Source of the DNA: Actinoplanes nipponensis
GTDB taxonomy: Bacteria; Actinomycetota; Actinomycetes; Mycobacteriales; Micromonosporaceae
NCBI RefSeq assembly: GCF_016862275.1
Contig: NZ_BOMQ01000077.1
Coordinates: 62,001 to 126,000, forward strand
DNA: 64,000 nucleotides
Reading direction: 5' to 3'
Numbering within the stretch: the first letter of the stretch is position 1; the number at the start of each line of letters is the position of its first letter. Below the pieces are notes generated by a model. That model had not been told where the DNA came from and made no database searches. It was given only the letters and a program-made list of their open reading frames with translations. Shown here piece after piece: positions 51,357 through 60,114 of the stretch. A program made the position numbers and the translations under genes.

Positions 51357-53741
51357 CTAAGACTGCCCCATCTCACGGGGTGCGTCAACTGATCTCACAT
51401 CCTGGTCACCCATTCGCGAGCCGTCCTCCACCGCGAAGGCTGGATCGGTGGGCAGCAACGCCCTGACCTGCCGCATTCCCGGCCCCAGCATGATCACCTG
51501 ACTGCGGGCGGGCGCGCTGGGCGGCGCCACCGGGCGGCTGCGCTGCACCGGGACCGGGCGGGCGCCGGAGGAGCGTACGGTCTCCAGCTGGGCCTGCAGG
51601 TGCTCGGCGGGCACGCCCCAGCCGAACAGCGAGCCCTGGCCCAGCCGGCAGCCGGCCTCCTCGACGACCGCCCGCTGCGCCGGGGTGCCGATGCCCTCGG
51701 CCAGCACCTCCAGCCCCAGCCGGTGGCCCAGCCGGACCACCACGTCGACCAGCGGCGCCGCCGTGCCGGTACGCGACTCGGGCTCGGCCACCAGCGCGTG
51801 GTCGATCTTCAGGATGTCCACCGGCAGGTTGCGCAGCTGCCCGAGCGAGGAGTAGCCGGCGCCGAAGTCGTCCAGCGCGATCCGCACGCCGGTGGAGCGC
51901 AGCTCGCACAGCCGGCGGATCAGCTCGTCCATGTCGGTGGCCACGGCGTGCTCGGTCACCTCCAGCACCAGCCGCTGCGGCGGCACGCGGTAGCGCTGGA
52001 GCACCTCGGCGACCTGGGCCGCGTAGTCGGCGGCGTGCAGCTCCTTGGGCGACATGTTCACCGACACCCAGACGTCATGGCCGCCGGCCAGCCACTGGGC
52101 GAGCTGCCGGCACGCCTGGTCCAGCACCCAGGAGCCGATCATGGCAATCAGGCCGGACTCCTCGGCCACCGGGATGAACTCGTCCGGCCGGACCGCGCCC
52201 AACTCGGGATGGTGCCAGCGGAGCAGCGCCTCGGCGCCGACCGGCCGCATCGACGGCAGGGCCACCACCGGCTGGAAGACCAGGCGCAGCTGCTCACGCT
52301 CGATGGCGTGCCGCAGCTCGTTCTCCAGCACGCTGTGCCGGCGCAGCAACTCGTCGTACCGCTTCTGGTAGCGCTCGACGCGGTTCTTGCCGCGCTGCTT
52401 CGCGTACCGCAGCGCCAGGTCGGCGTCGCGCATCAGCTCGCCGGTGTCGCCGGGCGCGGGCGAGTCGGCCACCCCGACGCTGGCCGAGAGGAAGACCGAG
52501 CCCTCCTCGGTCTCGTACGGCTCGCTCAGCACGGCCAGCAGCCGCTTGCCGGCGGCCATCGCCTCCTCGGGCGTGGCCCACATCAGCACCGCGAACTCAT
52601 CCCCGCCGAGACGGGCCGCGACGTCGCCGTCGCGCAGGTGGGCCGACAGCCGCCGGCCGACCTCGGTCAGCACGGCGTCGCCCACGTCGTGCCCGCGCAT
52701 GTCGTTGACGTTCTTGAAGCCGTCCAGGTCCAGGCCGACCAGCACCCGGGGCCGCTCGCGGGCGGCCGGATCGCGCAGCGCCCGGACCAGGCCCCGCCGG
52801 TTGGCCAGCCCGGTCAGCGGGTCGGTGTGCGCCAGCTCGCGGAAGTGCGCCTCGCGGTGCCGCAGCCGCAGGGTGTGCGCCTTGACGTCGGCCAGCGCCA
52901 GATACTGCCGGGCCACCACCGCGAAGCCCTCGAGGCTGACGCCCAGGAAGCCGAACACGTCCAGGACGCCGCCCACGGCCAGGTGGTAGCCGAACGCGCC
53001 GACCAGCGCGGTCATCGGCACGAAGGCGTACCCGGTGTTGCGCTGGGTGACGTCGCCGACCACCTCGACCGGCCGATCGGCGATCTTGACCGCGCGCGCC
53101 ACGACCACCAGCCCGGCCGGCAGCCCGACGGCGCCGAGCAGGACCACGACCGGCCAGCTGCGGCAGATGCCGCCGGACAGCGCGGTCGCCGCCAGGGCCA
53201 CCAGGCTCACCCCGGCGGCCACCCGCACCGTGACGTGCCGGGGCCGGTGGGCGTGCATGGCGAGCACCGCGGTCAGTCCGAGAGCGATCACCGCGACGGC
53301 CGCCGGCAGGAGCATCGACAGGCAGCGCGCCGGGGTGTGGTCGCCGAGCAGCCGGGTGGGCCGGGAGACCAGCACCCAGCCGACGAACCACAGCGCCGCC
53401 GCCACGACGAGGCCGTCGAGCAGGTGGCGCAGCGCCGCCCCGGTGCTCTCCGCCGCGCCCGGCAGCACCAGGGTGCCGGTCAGCAGGGTCAGGGTGCCCA
53501 GGGCCATGGCCACGGCGACGGCCGAGGCCAGCCGCACCGGGGCGTGCACCACGAACAGGTCGCTGAGCATTCCGGCCAGCGCGGCGGCGGTGGTGATCGC
53601 GGCGCCCGCGGCCAGCAGCAGATGGGCCCGGCGGGCGGCGCCGGTGTGTTTGCGGCCGGAGTTGGCCAGCAGGGCGACAGCCGGGACCGCGACCACGAGG
53701 CTCGCCAGCCCGGCCAGCTCCACGCCGGACGGTGAGTGCAC
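51357..53741 (-). CDS. Membrane GGDEF-EAL protein (c-di-GMP turnover)
   Basis: This 794-residue protein starts at GTG 53741. The first ~290 residues contain eight to ten membrane helices; then GGDEF (LGGDEFAV near residue 377, preceded by the inhibitory I-site RDGD) and EAL (EALLRWHHPELG near residue 503) domains follow, with the metal-binding DDFGAGYSSL and late EVLAEGI motif. Both domains have intact active-site residues, so it could make or break c-di-GMP. Its C-terminal ~60 residues are disordered and overlap the ilvB promoter. Confidence 0.93.
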   Translation of the reverse strand: MHSPSGVELAGLASLVVAVPAVALLANSGRKHTGAARRAHLLLAAGAAITTAAALAGMLSDLFVVHAPVRLASAVAVAMALGTLTLLTGTLVLPGAAESTGAALRHLLDGLVVAAALWFVGWVLVSRPTRLLGDHTPARCLSMLLPAAVAVIALGLTAVLAMHAHRPRHVTVRVAAGVSLVALAATALSGGICRSWPVVVLLGAVGLPAGLVVVARAVKIADRPVEVVGDVTQRNTGYAFVPMTALVGAFGYHLAVGGVLDVFGFLGVSLEGFAVVARQYLALADVKAHTLRLRHREAHFRELAHTDPLTGLANRRGLVRALRDPAARERPRVLVGLDLDGFKNVNDMRGHDVGDAVLTEVGRRLSAHLRDGDVAARLGGDEFAVLMWATPEEAMAAGKRLLAVLSEPYETEEGSVFLSASVGVADSPAPGDTGELMRDADLALRYAKQRGKNRVERYQKRYDELLRRHSVLENELRHAIEREQLRLVFQPVVALPSMRPVGAEALLRWHHPELGAVRPDEFIPVAEESGLIAMIGSWVLDQACRQLAQWLAGGHDVWVSVNMSPKELHAADYAAQVAEVLQRYRVPPQRLVLEVTEHAVATDMDELIRRLCELRSTGVRIALDDFGAGYSSLGQLRNLPVDILKIDHALVAEPESRTGTAAPLVDVVVRLGHRLGLEVLAEGIGTPAQRAVVEEAGCRLGQGSLFGWGVPAEHLQAQLETVRSSGARPVPVQRSRPVAPPSAPARSQVIMLGPGMRQVRALLPTDPAFAVEDGSRMGDQDVRSVDAPREMGQS
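51360..51388 (-). promoter_or_regulatory. ilvBNC promoter
   Basis: TTGACG (51388-51383) and CAGTCT (51365-51360) are separated by 17 bases leftward. The promoter lies in the last codons of the upstream GGDEF-EAL gene. Confidence 0.65.
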
Positions 53742-53885
53742 GGGAACACTCTGCCGTACCGGAGCGGGTTTCGGGAGCCGACCGATCGACCGGTTTCGAA
53801 CCGCAACCGACGGCCGCCGTCCCGCGCAGTGGACCCGGGTCGCCGGCGCACCCGCGGTCCTTACCGGCGGTGGCAGTATGGAGCC

Positions 53886-55733
53886 ATGCCTGAGCTGCGC
53901 TCCCGGACCTCGACCCACGGTCGGACGATGGCCGGCGCGCGCGCCCTGTGGCGCGCCACCGGCATGACCGACGACGATTTCGGCAAGCCGATCGTCGCCA
54001 TTGCCAACAGCTTCACCCAGTTCGTGCCCGGTCACGTGCATCTGAAGGACATGGGCGGTCTGGTGGCCGACGCCGTGTTCGCCGCCGGCGGCATCGGCCG
54101 CGAGTTCAACACGATCGCGGTGGACGACGGCATCGCCATGGGCCACGGCGGCATGCTCTACTCGCTGCCCAGCCGCGAGCTGATCGCCGACGCGGTGGAG
54201 TACATGGTGAACGCGCACTGCGCCGACGCCCTGGTCTGCATCTCGAACTGCGACAAGATCACCCCGGGCATGCTGATCGCGGCGCTGCGGCTGAACATCC
54301 CCACGGTGTTCGTCTCCGGCGGCCCGATGGAGGCCGGCAAGACCGTCGCCATCGAGGGCGTGGTGCACGAGAAGCTCGACCTGGTCGACGCGATGAGCGC
54401 CAGCGCGAACGAGAGCGTCACCGACGAACAGCTCGGCGCCATCGAACGTTCCGCCTGCCCGACCTGCGGGTCCTGCTCCGGCATGTTCACCGCCAACTCG
54501 ATGAACTGCCTGACCGAGGCGATCGGCCTGGCCCTGCCGGGCAACGGCTCGACGCTGGCCACCCACGCCGCCCGCAAGGCGCTGTTCGAGCGGGCCGGCG
54601 AGCTGATCGTCGACATCGCCAAGCAGTACTACGAGCACGACGACGAGTCGGTGCTGCCGCGCTCGATCGCGAGCCGGGACGCCTTCGAGAACGCCGTCGC
54701 CCTGGACGTGGCGATGGGCGGCTCGACCAACACCGTGCTGCACCTGCTGGCCGCCGCCCGCGAGGCCGAGCTGGACTTCAGCGTGGCCGACATCGACGCG
54801 GTGTCGCGCCGGGTGCCCTGCCTGTCGAAGGTCGCCCCGAACAGCCCGAAGTACCACATGGAGGACGTGCACCGCGCCGGCGGCATCCCCGCGCTGCTCG
54901 GCGAGCTCAACCGCGGCGGCGCGCTGCGGCCGAACGTGCGCTCGGTGCACTCCCCTGACCTGGAGAGCTGGCTGCGCACCTGGGACATCCGCAGCGGCGA
55001 CGCCAGCGAGCAGGCCCTGGAGCTGTTCCACGCCGCCCCGGGCGGGGTGCGCACCACCCAGCCCTTCTCCACCACCAACCGGTGGGCCACGCTCGACACC
55101 GACGCGGCCGGCGGCTGCATCCGGTCGGTCGAGCACGCCTACACGGTCGACGGCGGGCTGGCCATCCTCTTCGGCAACCTCGCGCCGGAGGGCTGCGTGG
55201 TCAAGACCGCCGGCGTGGCCGAGGAGCTGTGGAAGTTCAGCGGCCCGGCCCGGGTCTTCGAGAGCCAGGACGCGGCGGTCGAGGGCATCCTGGGCAAGCA
55301 GGTCGCGGCCGGGGACGTGGTGATCATCCGCTACGAGGGCCCGCGCGGCGGCCCGGGCATGCAGGAGATGCTCTATCCGACGAGCTTCCTCAAGGGCCGC
55401 GGCCTGGGCAAGGCCTGCGCGCTGATCACCGACGGCCGGTTCTCCGGCGGCACCTCGGGCCTGTCCATCGGGCACGTCTCCCCGGAGGCGGCCTCGGGCG
55501 GGCTGATCGCCCTGGTCGAGACCGGCGACGAGATCCTCATCGACATCCCCGGCCGGACCATCACGCTCAACGTGTCGGACGAGGAGCTGGCCCGGCGCCG
55601 GCACGCCCAGGAGAGCCGGCCCAAGCCGTACACGCCGGCGGACCGGCAGCGCCCGGTCTCGGCGGCGCTGCGCGCCTACGCCTCGATGGCGACCAGCGCC
55701 AGCGACGGCGCGTACCGCAAGGTTCCCGAATAA
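53886..55733 (+). CDS. ilvD: Dihydroxy-acid dehydratase
   Basis: IlvD dehydrates the dihydroxy acids to the keto acids of valine and isoleucine. The 615-residue protein has iron-sulfur cysteines in SNCDKITPGM and CPTCGSCSGMFTANSMNC, and the late motif GKACALITDGRFSGGTSGLSIGHVSPEA. It starts at ATG 53886, where a CAGTAT -10-like box lies six bases upstream and GGAG is very close; the mRNA may be leaderless. It is the only rightward ilv gene here and has no visible attenuator. Confidence 0.97.
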   Translation: MPELRSRTSTHGRTMAGARALWRATGMTDDDFGKPIVAIANSFTQFVPGHVHLKDMGGLVADAVFAAGGIGREFNTIAVDDGIAMGHGGMLYSLPSRELIADAVEYMVNAHCADALVCISNCDKITPGMLIAALRLNIPTVFVSGGPMEAGKTVAIEGVVHEKLDLVDAMSASANESVTDEQLGAIERSACPTCGSCSGMFTANSMNCLTEAIGLALPGNGSTLATHAARKALFERAGELIVDIAKQYYEHDDESVLPRSIASRDAFENAVALDVAMGGSTNTVLHLLAAAREAELDFSVADIDAVSRRVPCLSKVAPNSPKYHMEDVHRAGGIPALLGELNRGGALRPNVRSVHSPDLESWLRTWDIRSGDASEQALELFHAAPGGVRTTQPFSTTNRWATLDTDAAGGCIRSVEHAYTVDGGLAILFGNLAPEGCVVKTAGVAEELWKFSGPARVFESQDAAVEGILGKQVAAGDVVIIRYEGPRGGPGMQEMLYPTSFLKGRGLGKACALITDGRFSGGTSGLSIGHVSPEAASGGLIALVETGDEILIDIPGRTITLNVSDEELARRRHAQESRPKPYTPADRQRPVSAALRAYASMATSASDGAYRKVPE

Positions 55734-55766
55734 TCCCGCACGCGGGCCCGCGTCAGCAGCCGCACC

Positions 55767-55819
55767 ACCGGCCGGCCGGCCGCCACGCACGTAGCTCCGT
55801 GCCCGGCCGGCCGGCCGGT
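55767..55819. terminator. Large GC hairpin between ilvD and transglycosylase gene
   Basis: ACCGGCCGGCCGGCC (55767-55781) and its perfect complement (55805-55819) form a 15-bp stem with a 23-base loop that can pair internally. Lies between two convergent gene ends, so probably a bidirectional terminator. Confidence 0.8.
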
Positions 55820-55838
55820 CGGCCGCCGGGCTGAAGCG

Positions 55839-56525
55839 TCAGTAGGAGCCGGTGCTCTCGGACCGGGCCCAGGCGCCGCACGGGGTCTTGTACCGGCCCT
55901 TGATGTAGCCGAGACCCCACTTGATCTGGGTGGCCGGGTTGTTCTTCCAGTCCGACCCGGCCGAGCTCATCTTGTTGCCCGGGTACGCCTGCGGGATCCC
56001 GTAAGCCCCGGAGCCGCGGTTCACGGCCCGGTGGTTCCAGCCGCTCTCCTTGTTCCACAGCTTGTTGAGGCAGGGGAACTGGTCCAGGCCGAAGCCCGCG
56101 GCGAGCATCAGCGCGCACCCGATGGCCCGGTTGCCGCTGAACTCCTGGCAGGAGGAGGGGATGGGGCCGGCGAAGGCCACGGTGCCGTTCTTCTCCGCCT
56201 CGGCCTTCCGCTTCGCCGCGGCCTTCTTCTCGGCCATCTTGCGATCCAGGGTGCGGGCCCGGCCGGCGGTGGCCTTCGCCGCGGCGGCAGCCTTGGCCGC
56301 GGCGGCGTGCTCGGCCACGCGCTGGTGCGCGCGAGCCGCCGCCTGCCGGCCGTGCCGCTCCTTGAGCAGCCGCACCTCCGCGGCGTCGACCGCGACGAGG
56401 TCGGCCGGCGCGCCGGGCGCCCGCTCCGCCTGCTGCCGGCCGAGCTGCACGCCGCCGACGAGGCCGCCCGCCAGCAGCGCCACCGCGAGGACCCGGATCC
56501 CGATCCGGCGCCAGAGCCGATCCAC
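55839..56525 (-). CDS. Secreted transglycosylase-like (SLT-type) protein
   Basis: This 228-residue protein starts at GTG 56525 with GGAGGGG six bases upstream. An N-terminal membrane/signal helix (IRVLAVALLAGGLVGGVQLG) is followed by a long Ala/Lys/Arg-rich coiled coil (residues ~40-115). The C-terminal ~90 residues have NKESGWNHRAVNRGSGAYGIPQAYPG, the catalytic Glu and AYGIPQ motif of lysozyme-like transglycosylases, plus WKNNPATQIKWGLGYIKGRY. It likely cuts peptidoglycan near the membrane. Confidence 0.9.
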   Translation of the reverse strand: MDRLWRRIGIRVLAVALLAGGLVGGVQLGRQQAERAPGAPADLVAVDAAEVRLLKERHGRQAAARAHQRVAEHAAAAKAAAAAKATAGRARTLDRKMAEKKAAAKRKAEAEKNGTVAFAGPIPSSCQEFSGNRAIGCALMLAAGFGLDQFPCLNKLWNKESGWNHRAVNRGSGAYGIPQAYPGNKMSSAGSDWKNNPATQIKWGLGYIKGRYKTPCGAWARSESTGSY

Positions 56526-56620
56526 GCACACCCCTCCGTCGGGTCGATGACGCGGCACAGACAACCACATCCCGCCCGATTGTCAAACCGGCGACCCGAC
56601 GCTCCGATCTGGACGGCGGC

Positions 56621-59440
56621 TCAGCTGCCCTCGACGACCCAGCCGGCCCAGTAGTACGGGTCGGGCCGGTTCGCACGCATCGCCAACTGGGCCGTCCGCA
56701 GCGCCTGGGCGGGGCTGCTGCCCGCGGCGACGTGCCGGTAGAAGGCGGACATCATGGTCGCGGTCGCGGCGTCGTCGACCTCCCACAGGCTGGACAGGCA
56801 GCACGCTGCCCCGGCGGCGAGTGCCGCGGTCCGCAGGGTCAGCATGCTGCCGTCGGAGTAGTCGACCGCGCCGGTGCCGGTGGTGCACGCCGACAGGACG
56901 ACCAGCGCGGTGCCGTGCAGATCGAGCAACGCGAACTCCCCGGCGGTCAGCAGCCCGGTACCGACCTCCGGGCCGGTGCCGAGGCCGGCGAGCCACGCGT
57001 TGCACCCGGCGAACACCAGGGCGGACCGGGACACCGGCGCGGCCGGCCCGACCTCGTGCAGCCACTGCACCCGCCGGCGGTGCAGCGCCCGCTGGTCCGC
57101 CGTCGGGCCGGCGTCCGGCGAACCCCAGACGCGCTCCTCGGTGACCACCGCGCCCCCGGCGGTCCGCATGACGTACTCGCGGGGCTCACGCTGCTCGTCG
57201 AGGCTGTTGATGGCGTCGAGGAAGACACCGTGCGACGCGAGGTGCAGCACCCGGGGCCGCCGCACGTTCAGGACCGCGGCCCGGGTGGCGTCACCTCGCA
57301 GCAACGGCTGCACCCCCAGCCGCGCGGCTACCTCGGTGGCCTCGGTGGCGGTGTGCTCCAGCCGGTCCACGCTCCAGCGGAGCAGGAAAGGGACCTGACG
57401 GTCGTAGTCCAGGTCGAAGTCCGGGTCGCCGACCACGACCGCGGGCCCGGCCGCGGTGGGCGGTGGCGTCACCGCCAGCAGGCTGCGGGCACTGGGCACC
57501 GAGGACACGGTGTGCCCGTCGATGAGCGGTCGTCCGCCGGGACCACGCACCACGCACCACGGGGCCATCCCCCACAGGCCCGTCCCGGAGATGACGACGC
57601 GGGCGGGCAGAGCGACGCCGGGCGGGAACAGCGCCGGTGGCTCCGGCAGGCTGCGCGGGCCGTCGGGGAGGGTGGCGAGCGCGTCGGCCAGGTCCTGCAA
57701 CCGGTCGTCCACCTCGCCGACCTCGCCCAGCTCGTGGAAGCGGACCGGGCCGTGACCGCGGACCAGGAACGCGACGTACCGGTGGGAGCCACCGGGGCGG
57801 CGCATCGTGGTGATGTCGACCAGCGCGGTGTCCGGGCCGAGGCGGTTCTGCAGATCCGGCAGGACGATCCGGCCGGCGGGCGGAGCCGCGCTGCCGATCG
57901 CCCGGTACAGGCGGGTCTCCGCCTCGTCCAGGCGGCGCTCGGCCTCCCTGAGGCGGTGGCGGGCGGCCTGGATGCTCACGCCGTCGACGCCGCCGACGTC
58001 CAGCTCGGCGATCTGCCGCCGCAGGTCCCGTACGGCATCCAGCAGCGCGGTGTCGACGCTCCCGGTGTCACGGGCCCGCAGCCAGGCGGAACCCTGCCGC
58101 TCGGCGAGGACGCCCTTGCGCCGCAGGACCAGCTCGTACAACCACGGTGGCGCCTCCCCCGCCGGCGCGGACGGCAGACAGTGACCCAGGACGGTCTCCG
58201 TCCGGTACCGGAACGCGCCGAACAGATGCCGCGCCTGCCGCTCGGAGGCCACCGCCAGCCGCCACGGCAGCAGCGTGTCGTCGTAGCCCACCACGGCTGC
58301 GGCCGCCTGCTCGGCGAGCTGCCGGTGGCCGGCGGCGCCGGCGGCCTCCATCAGGACGTTGAATCCCTCCGGCAGCAGCTCCTTGAGGTCGAGCGCCGGC
58401 GCCAGCTCCGCCAGGCACGGCCACAGCACCCGGACCGCCTCGGCCGGGTGGCCTTGATCGAACAGTGTGCGACCGCGGGTCACCACGGCGAGGAAACGCG
58501 TCTCCGGCGGCACGGACGGATCCGCGGCCAGCTGCGCGGCCCGCGCGGTCAGCCGGTCGAGCCGGTCCGGCTGCCGCATCTGCTCCGCGGCTTCGACGTG
58601 GTTGAGCAGCGAGACGACGTAGTCCGGCAGCGATCGGGGCAACTCCGCCTCGTACAGGCGCTGGGCCTCGTCGAACAGCTCCTCGGCGGCTCGCAGGTGC
58701 CGCCCGGCGCCCTCGTTGACGTATTCGTCGCTCAGCCGGTAGGGACCCGCCTGGTCGGCCAGGGCCACCTCCACCGAGCCGAGATTGTCCAGCGTGGTGG
58801 CCCGGCTGTGCCGGTCCATCAGATCGCCGCCCTCGTCGAGCGAGCGGACCAGGAAGGACTTGGCCGCGGCGGGATCGCCCAGCGCCTGGTGGAGCAGGCC
58901 GAGGTTGTTCAGGACGACCGAGCGTTCCTCGCGGTACAGGCCGGGTGTCGCGTCGAGCGCGGCCAGCGCCTTGGCGTAGGCGGGCGCGGCGTCGGAGAGG
59001 TCACCGAGGCTCCGCCGCGCCTCGCCGAGGGCGTTCCAGAGCAGGGAGGCCGAGACGGCACCGGCGCCGGGCCCGAGATCGAGGCTGGCCCCGCGGTGCA
59101 GCAGGGCCAGGCTCAACCGCACCATGCCCTGCCGGTGCAGGCGGCGGGCGAGGCCGCGGACCAGTCCCGGGTCGGCCGTCCGCCGGTACGCGCGCAGCGC
59201 GTGCTCCGCCGCGATCGTGAGCGCCGCCTCGACGGCAGCCGGGCCCGCGGTTGCCGACAGGTGTGCGGCGAGCCGAAACAGCTCGTCGAACGCGAAGACG
59301 GCCTGCCCGGTGTCCCGGACGTCGGCCACCTCGAGGTGCGCGGCGACCGCGGACAGCTGCGCGGCGCCGGGGCGGGGGTCTGCGATGGTGGTGTCGACGA
59401 GGCCGGACAGCTCCGTCCGCCACCGGTTGCCGCGCAGCAC
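56621..59440 (-). CDS. CHAT-domain caspase-like protease with TPR-type helical repeats
   Basis: This 939-residue protein has an N-terminal tetratricopeptide-like half (e.g. VVLNNLGLLHQALGDPAAAKSFL, TTLDNLGSVEVAL) and a C-terminal CHAT domain (~residues 610-939). The catalytic pair is His in LHLASHGVF (near 735) and Cys in VVLSACTTGTG (near 850). It starts at GTG 59440, three bases after the stop of the small gene upstream. CHAT proteases are effectors in several bacterial defence systems; here the TPR part probably senses a trigger. Confidence 0.93.
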   Translation of the reverse strand: MLRGNRWRTELSGLVDTTIADPRPGAAQLSAVAAHLEVADVRDTGQAVFAFDELFRLAAHLSATAGPAAVEAALTIAAEHALRAYRRTADPGLVRGLARRLHRQGMVRLSLALLHRGASLDLGPGAGAVSASLLWNALGEARRSLGDLSDAAPAYAKALAALDATPGLYREERSVVLNNLGLLHQALGDPAAAKSFLVRSLDEGGDLMDRHSRATTLDNLGSVEVALADQAGPYRLSDEYVNEGAGRHLRAAEELFDEAQRLYEAELPRSLPDYVVSLLNHVEAAEQMRQPDRLDRLTARAAQLAADPSVPPETRFLAVVTRGRTLFDQGHPAEAVRVLWPCLAELAPALDLKELLPEGFNVLMEAAGAAGHRQLAEQAAAAVVGYDDTLLPWRLAVASERQARHLFGAFRYRTETVLGHCLPSAPAGEAPPWLYELVLRRKGVLAERQGSAWLRARDTGSVDTALLDAVRDLRRQIAELDVGGVDGVSIQAARHRLREAERRLDEAETRLYRAIGSAAPPAGRIVLPDLQNRLGPDTALVDITTMRRPGGSHRYVAFLVRGHGPVRFHELGEVGEVDDRLQDLADALATLPDGPRSLPEPPALFPPGVALPARVVISGTGLWGMAPWCVVRGPGGRPLIDGHTVSSVPSARSLLAVTPPPTAAGPAVVVGDPDFDLDYDRQVPFLLRWSVDRLEHTATEATEVAARLGVQPLLRGDATRAAVLNVRRPRVLHLASHGVFLDAINSLDEQREPREYVMRTAGGAVVTEERVWGSPDAGPTADQRALHRRRVQWLHEVGPAAPVSRSALVFAGCNAWLAGLGTGPEVGTGLLTAGEFALLDLHGTALVVLSACTTGTGAVDYSDGSMLTLRTAALAAGAACCLSSLWEVDDAATATMMSAFYRHVAAGSSPAQALRTAQLAMRANRPDPYYWAGWVVEGS

Positions 59441-59443
59441 CGC

Positions 59444-59827
59444 TCAGGTCGCCTCGTCCTCGATGGTGATCCGCACGTTGCGGGCCCCGGCCGCCAGGGC
59501 CTTCGCCACCAGCTCCGCGGCGTCCTCGGTGGACATCGCCGGGGTCAGGACGACGGTGGCGTGGCCCGGCGCGCCGTCGAGCGACAGTCCGGCCCCGGGC
59601 TCGGCGGCGAACAGCCGCTCCGCCAGCTTGATCATGAACGGTCCCAGCAGCCCGAACGCCCCCGAGACGACCGCGGCGGCCACGCCGGGGTCGATGCTGC
59701 GGTGGCCCGGGCCGGCCGCCACGCTGAAGGTCACGCCGGGCAGGTCGGCGCTTCCGGCGGTGAGCAGCCGGGCCACCTGGCTCGGCGGCAGCGACCTGCT
59801 CTCGACGGTGAGACTTTCCCCTGACAC
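59444..59827 (-). CDS. Small EACC1-like partner of the CHAT protease
   Basis: This 127-residue protein starts at GTG 59827 after AGGAG. It has strands around SLTVESRSLP, a glycine-bearing hydrophobic helix (GVAAAVVSGAFGLLGPFMIKLAERLF) and a final NVRITIEDEA strand. The layout (strand, hydrophobic helix, strands, in a two-gene unit with CHAT) recalls the effector-associated constant component EACC1, but the sequence is divergent and I am not sure. It is co-translated with CHAT. Confidence 0.6.
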   Translation of the reverse strand: MSGESLTVESRSLPPSQVARLLTAGSADLPGVTFSVAAGPGHRSIDPGVAAAVVSGAFGLLGPFMIKLAERLFAAEPGAGLSLDGAPGHATVVLTPAMSTEDAAELVAKALAAGARNVRITIEDEAT

Positions 59828-59979
59828 CCGCGCTCCTCGTTGGTCGACCACCGGGTCGGTGGCCCGATCAGCGTTACATGTCCACCAAGCGGGAGTCGAC
59901 TTCGCTCACCCGCCCGGAGGACCGGCCAACGGGTGTCCCCCGGAAAATCACTGGCTGCCGCTCGCGCGGCGCTGGGAGC

Positions 59980-60048
59980 ATGACCGTCATGCAGCTGTCC
60001 GGCCGGTCGATGATGCGCCCCCACGCGGGGCCGTTCGGCGTGCGCTAG
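59980..60048 (+). CDS. Met-rich 22-codon upstream ORF before the MetRS paralogue
   Basis: The ORF runs from ATG 59980 (GGGAG just upstream) to TAG 60046-60048. Four of its 22 codons are Met (positions 1, 4, 11, 12). A 13-base sequence around its start (GGGAGCATGACC) is repeated at the MetRS start at 60111. A hairpin GTCCTCGC/GCGGGGAC (60064-60084) follows. It may be a leader peptide, or chance. Confidence 0.4.
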   Translation: MTVMQLSGRSMMRPHAGPFGVR

Positions 60049-60114
60049 TTCAGCACCGGGCAAGTCCTCGCCACGAGCGGGGACGGCAGCTCGGGGCGGG
60101 GCGGAAGAGGGAGC

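Noticed and set aside
53742..55790. Upstream extension of the GGDEF-EAL reading across ilvD
   Set aside because: The extension is antisense to ilvD and lacks domains; the membrane domain starts naturally at GTG 53741.
56732..59824. 1030-codon rightward open frame opposite the CHAT gene
   Set aside because: Composition of an antisense frame; the CHAT and TPR motifs are on the other strand.
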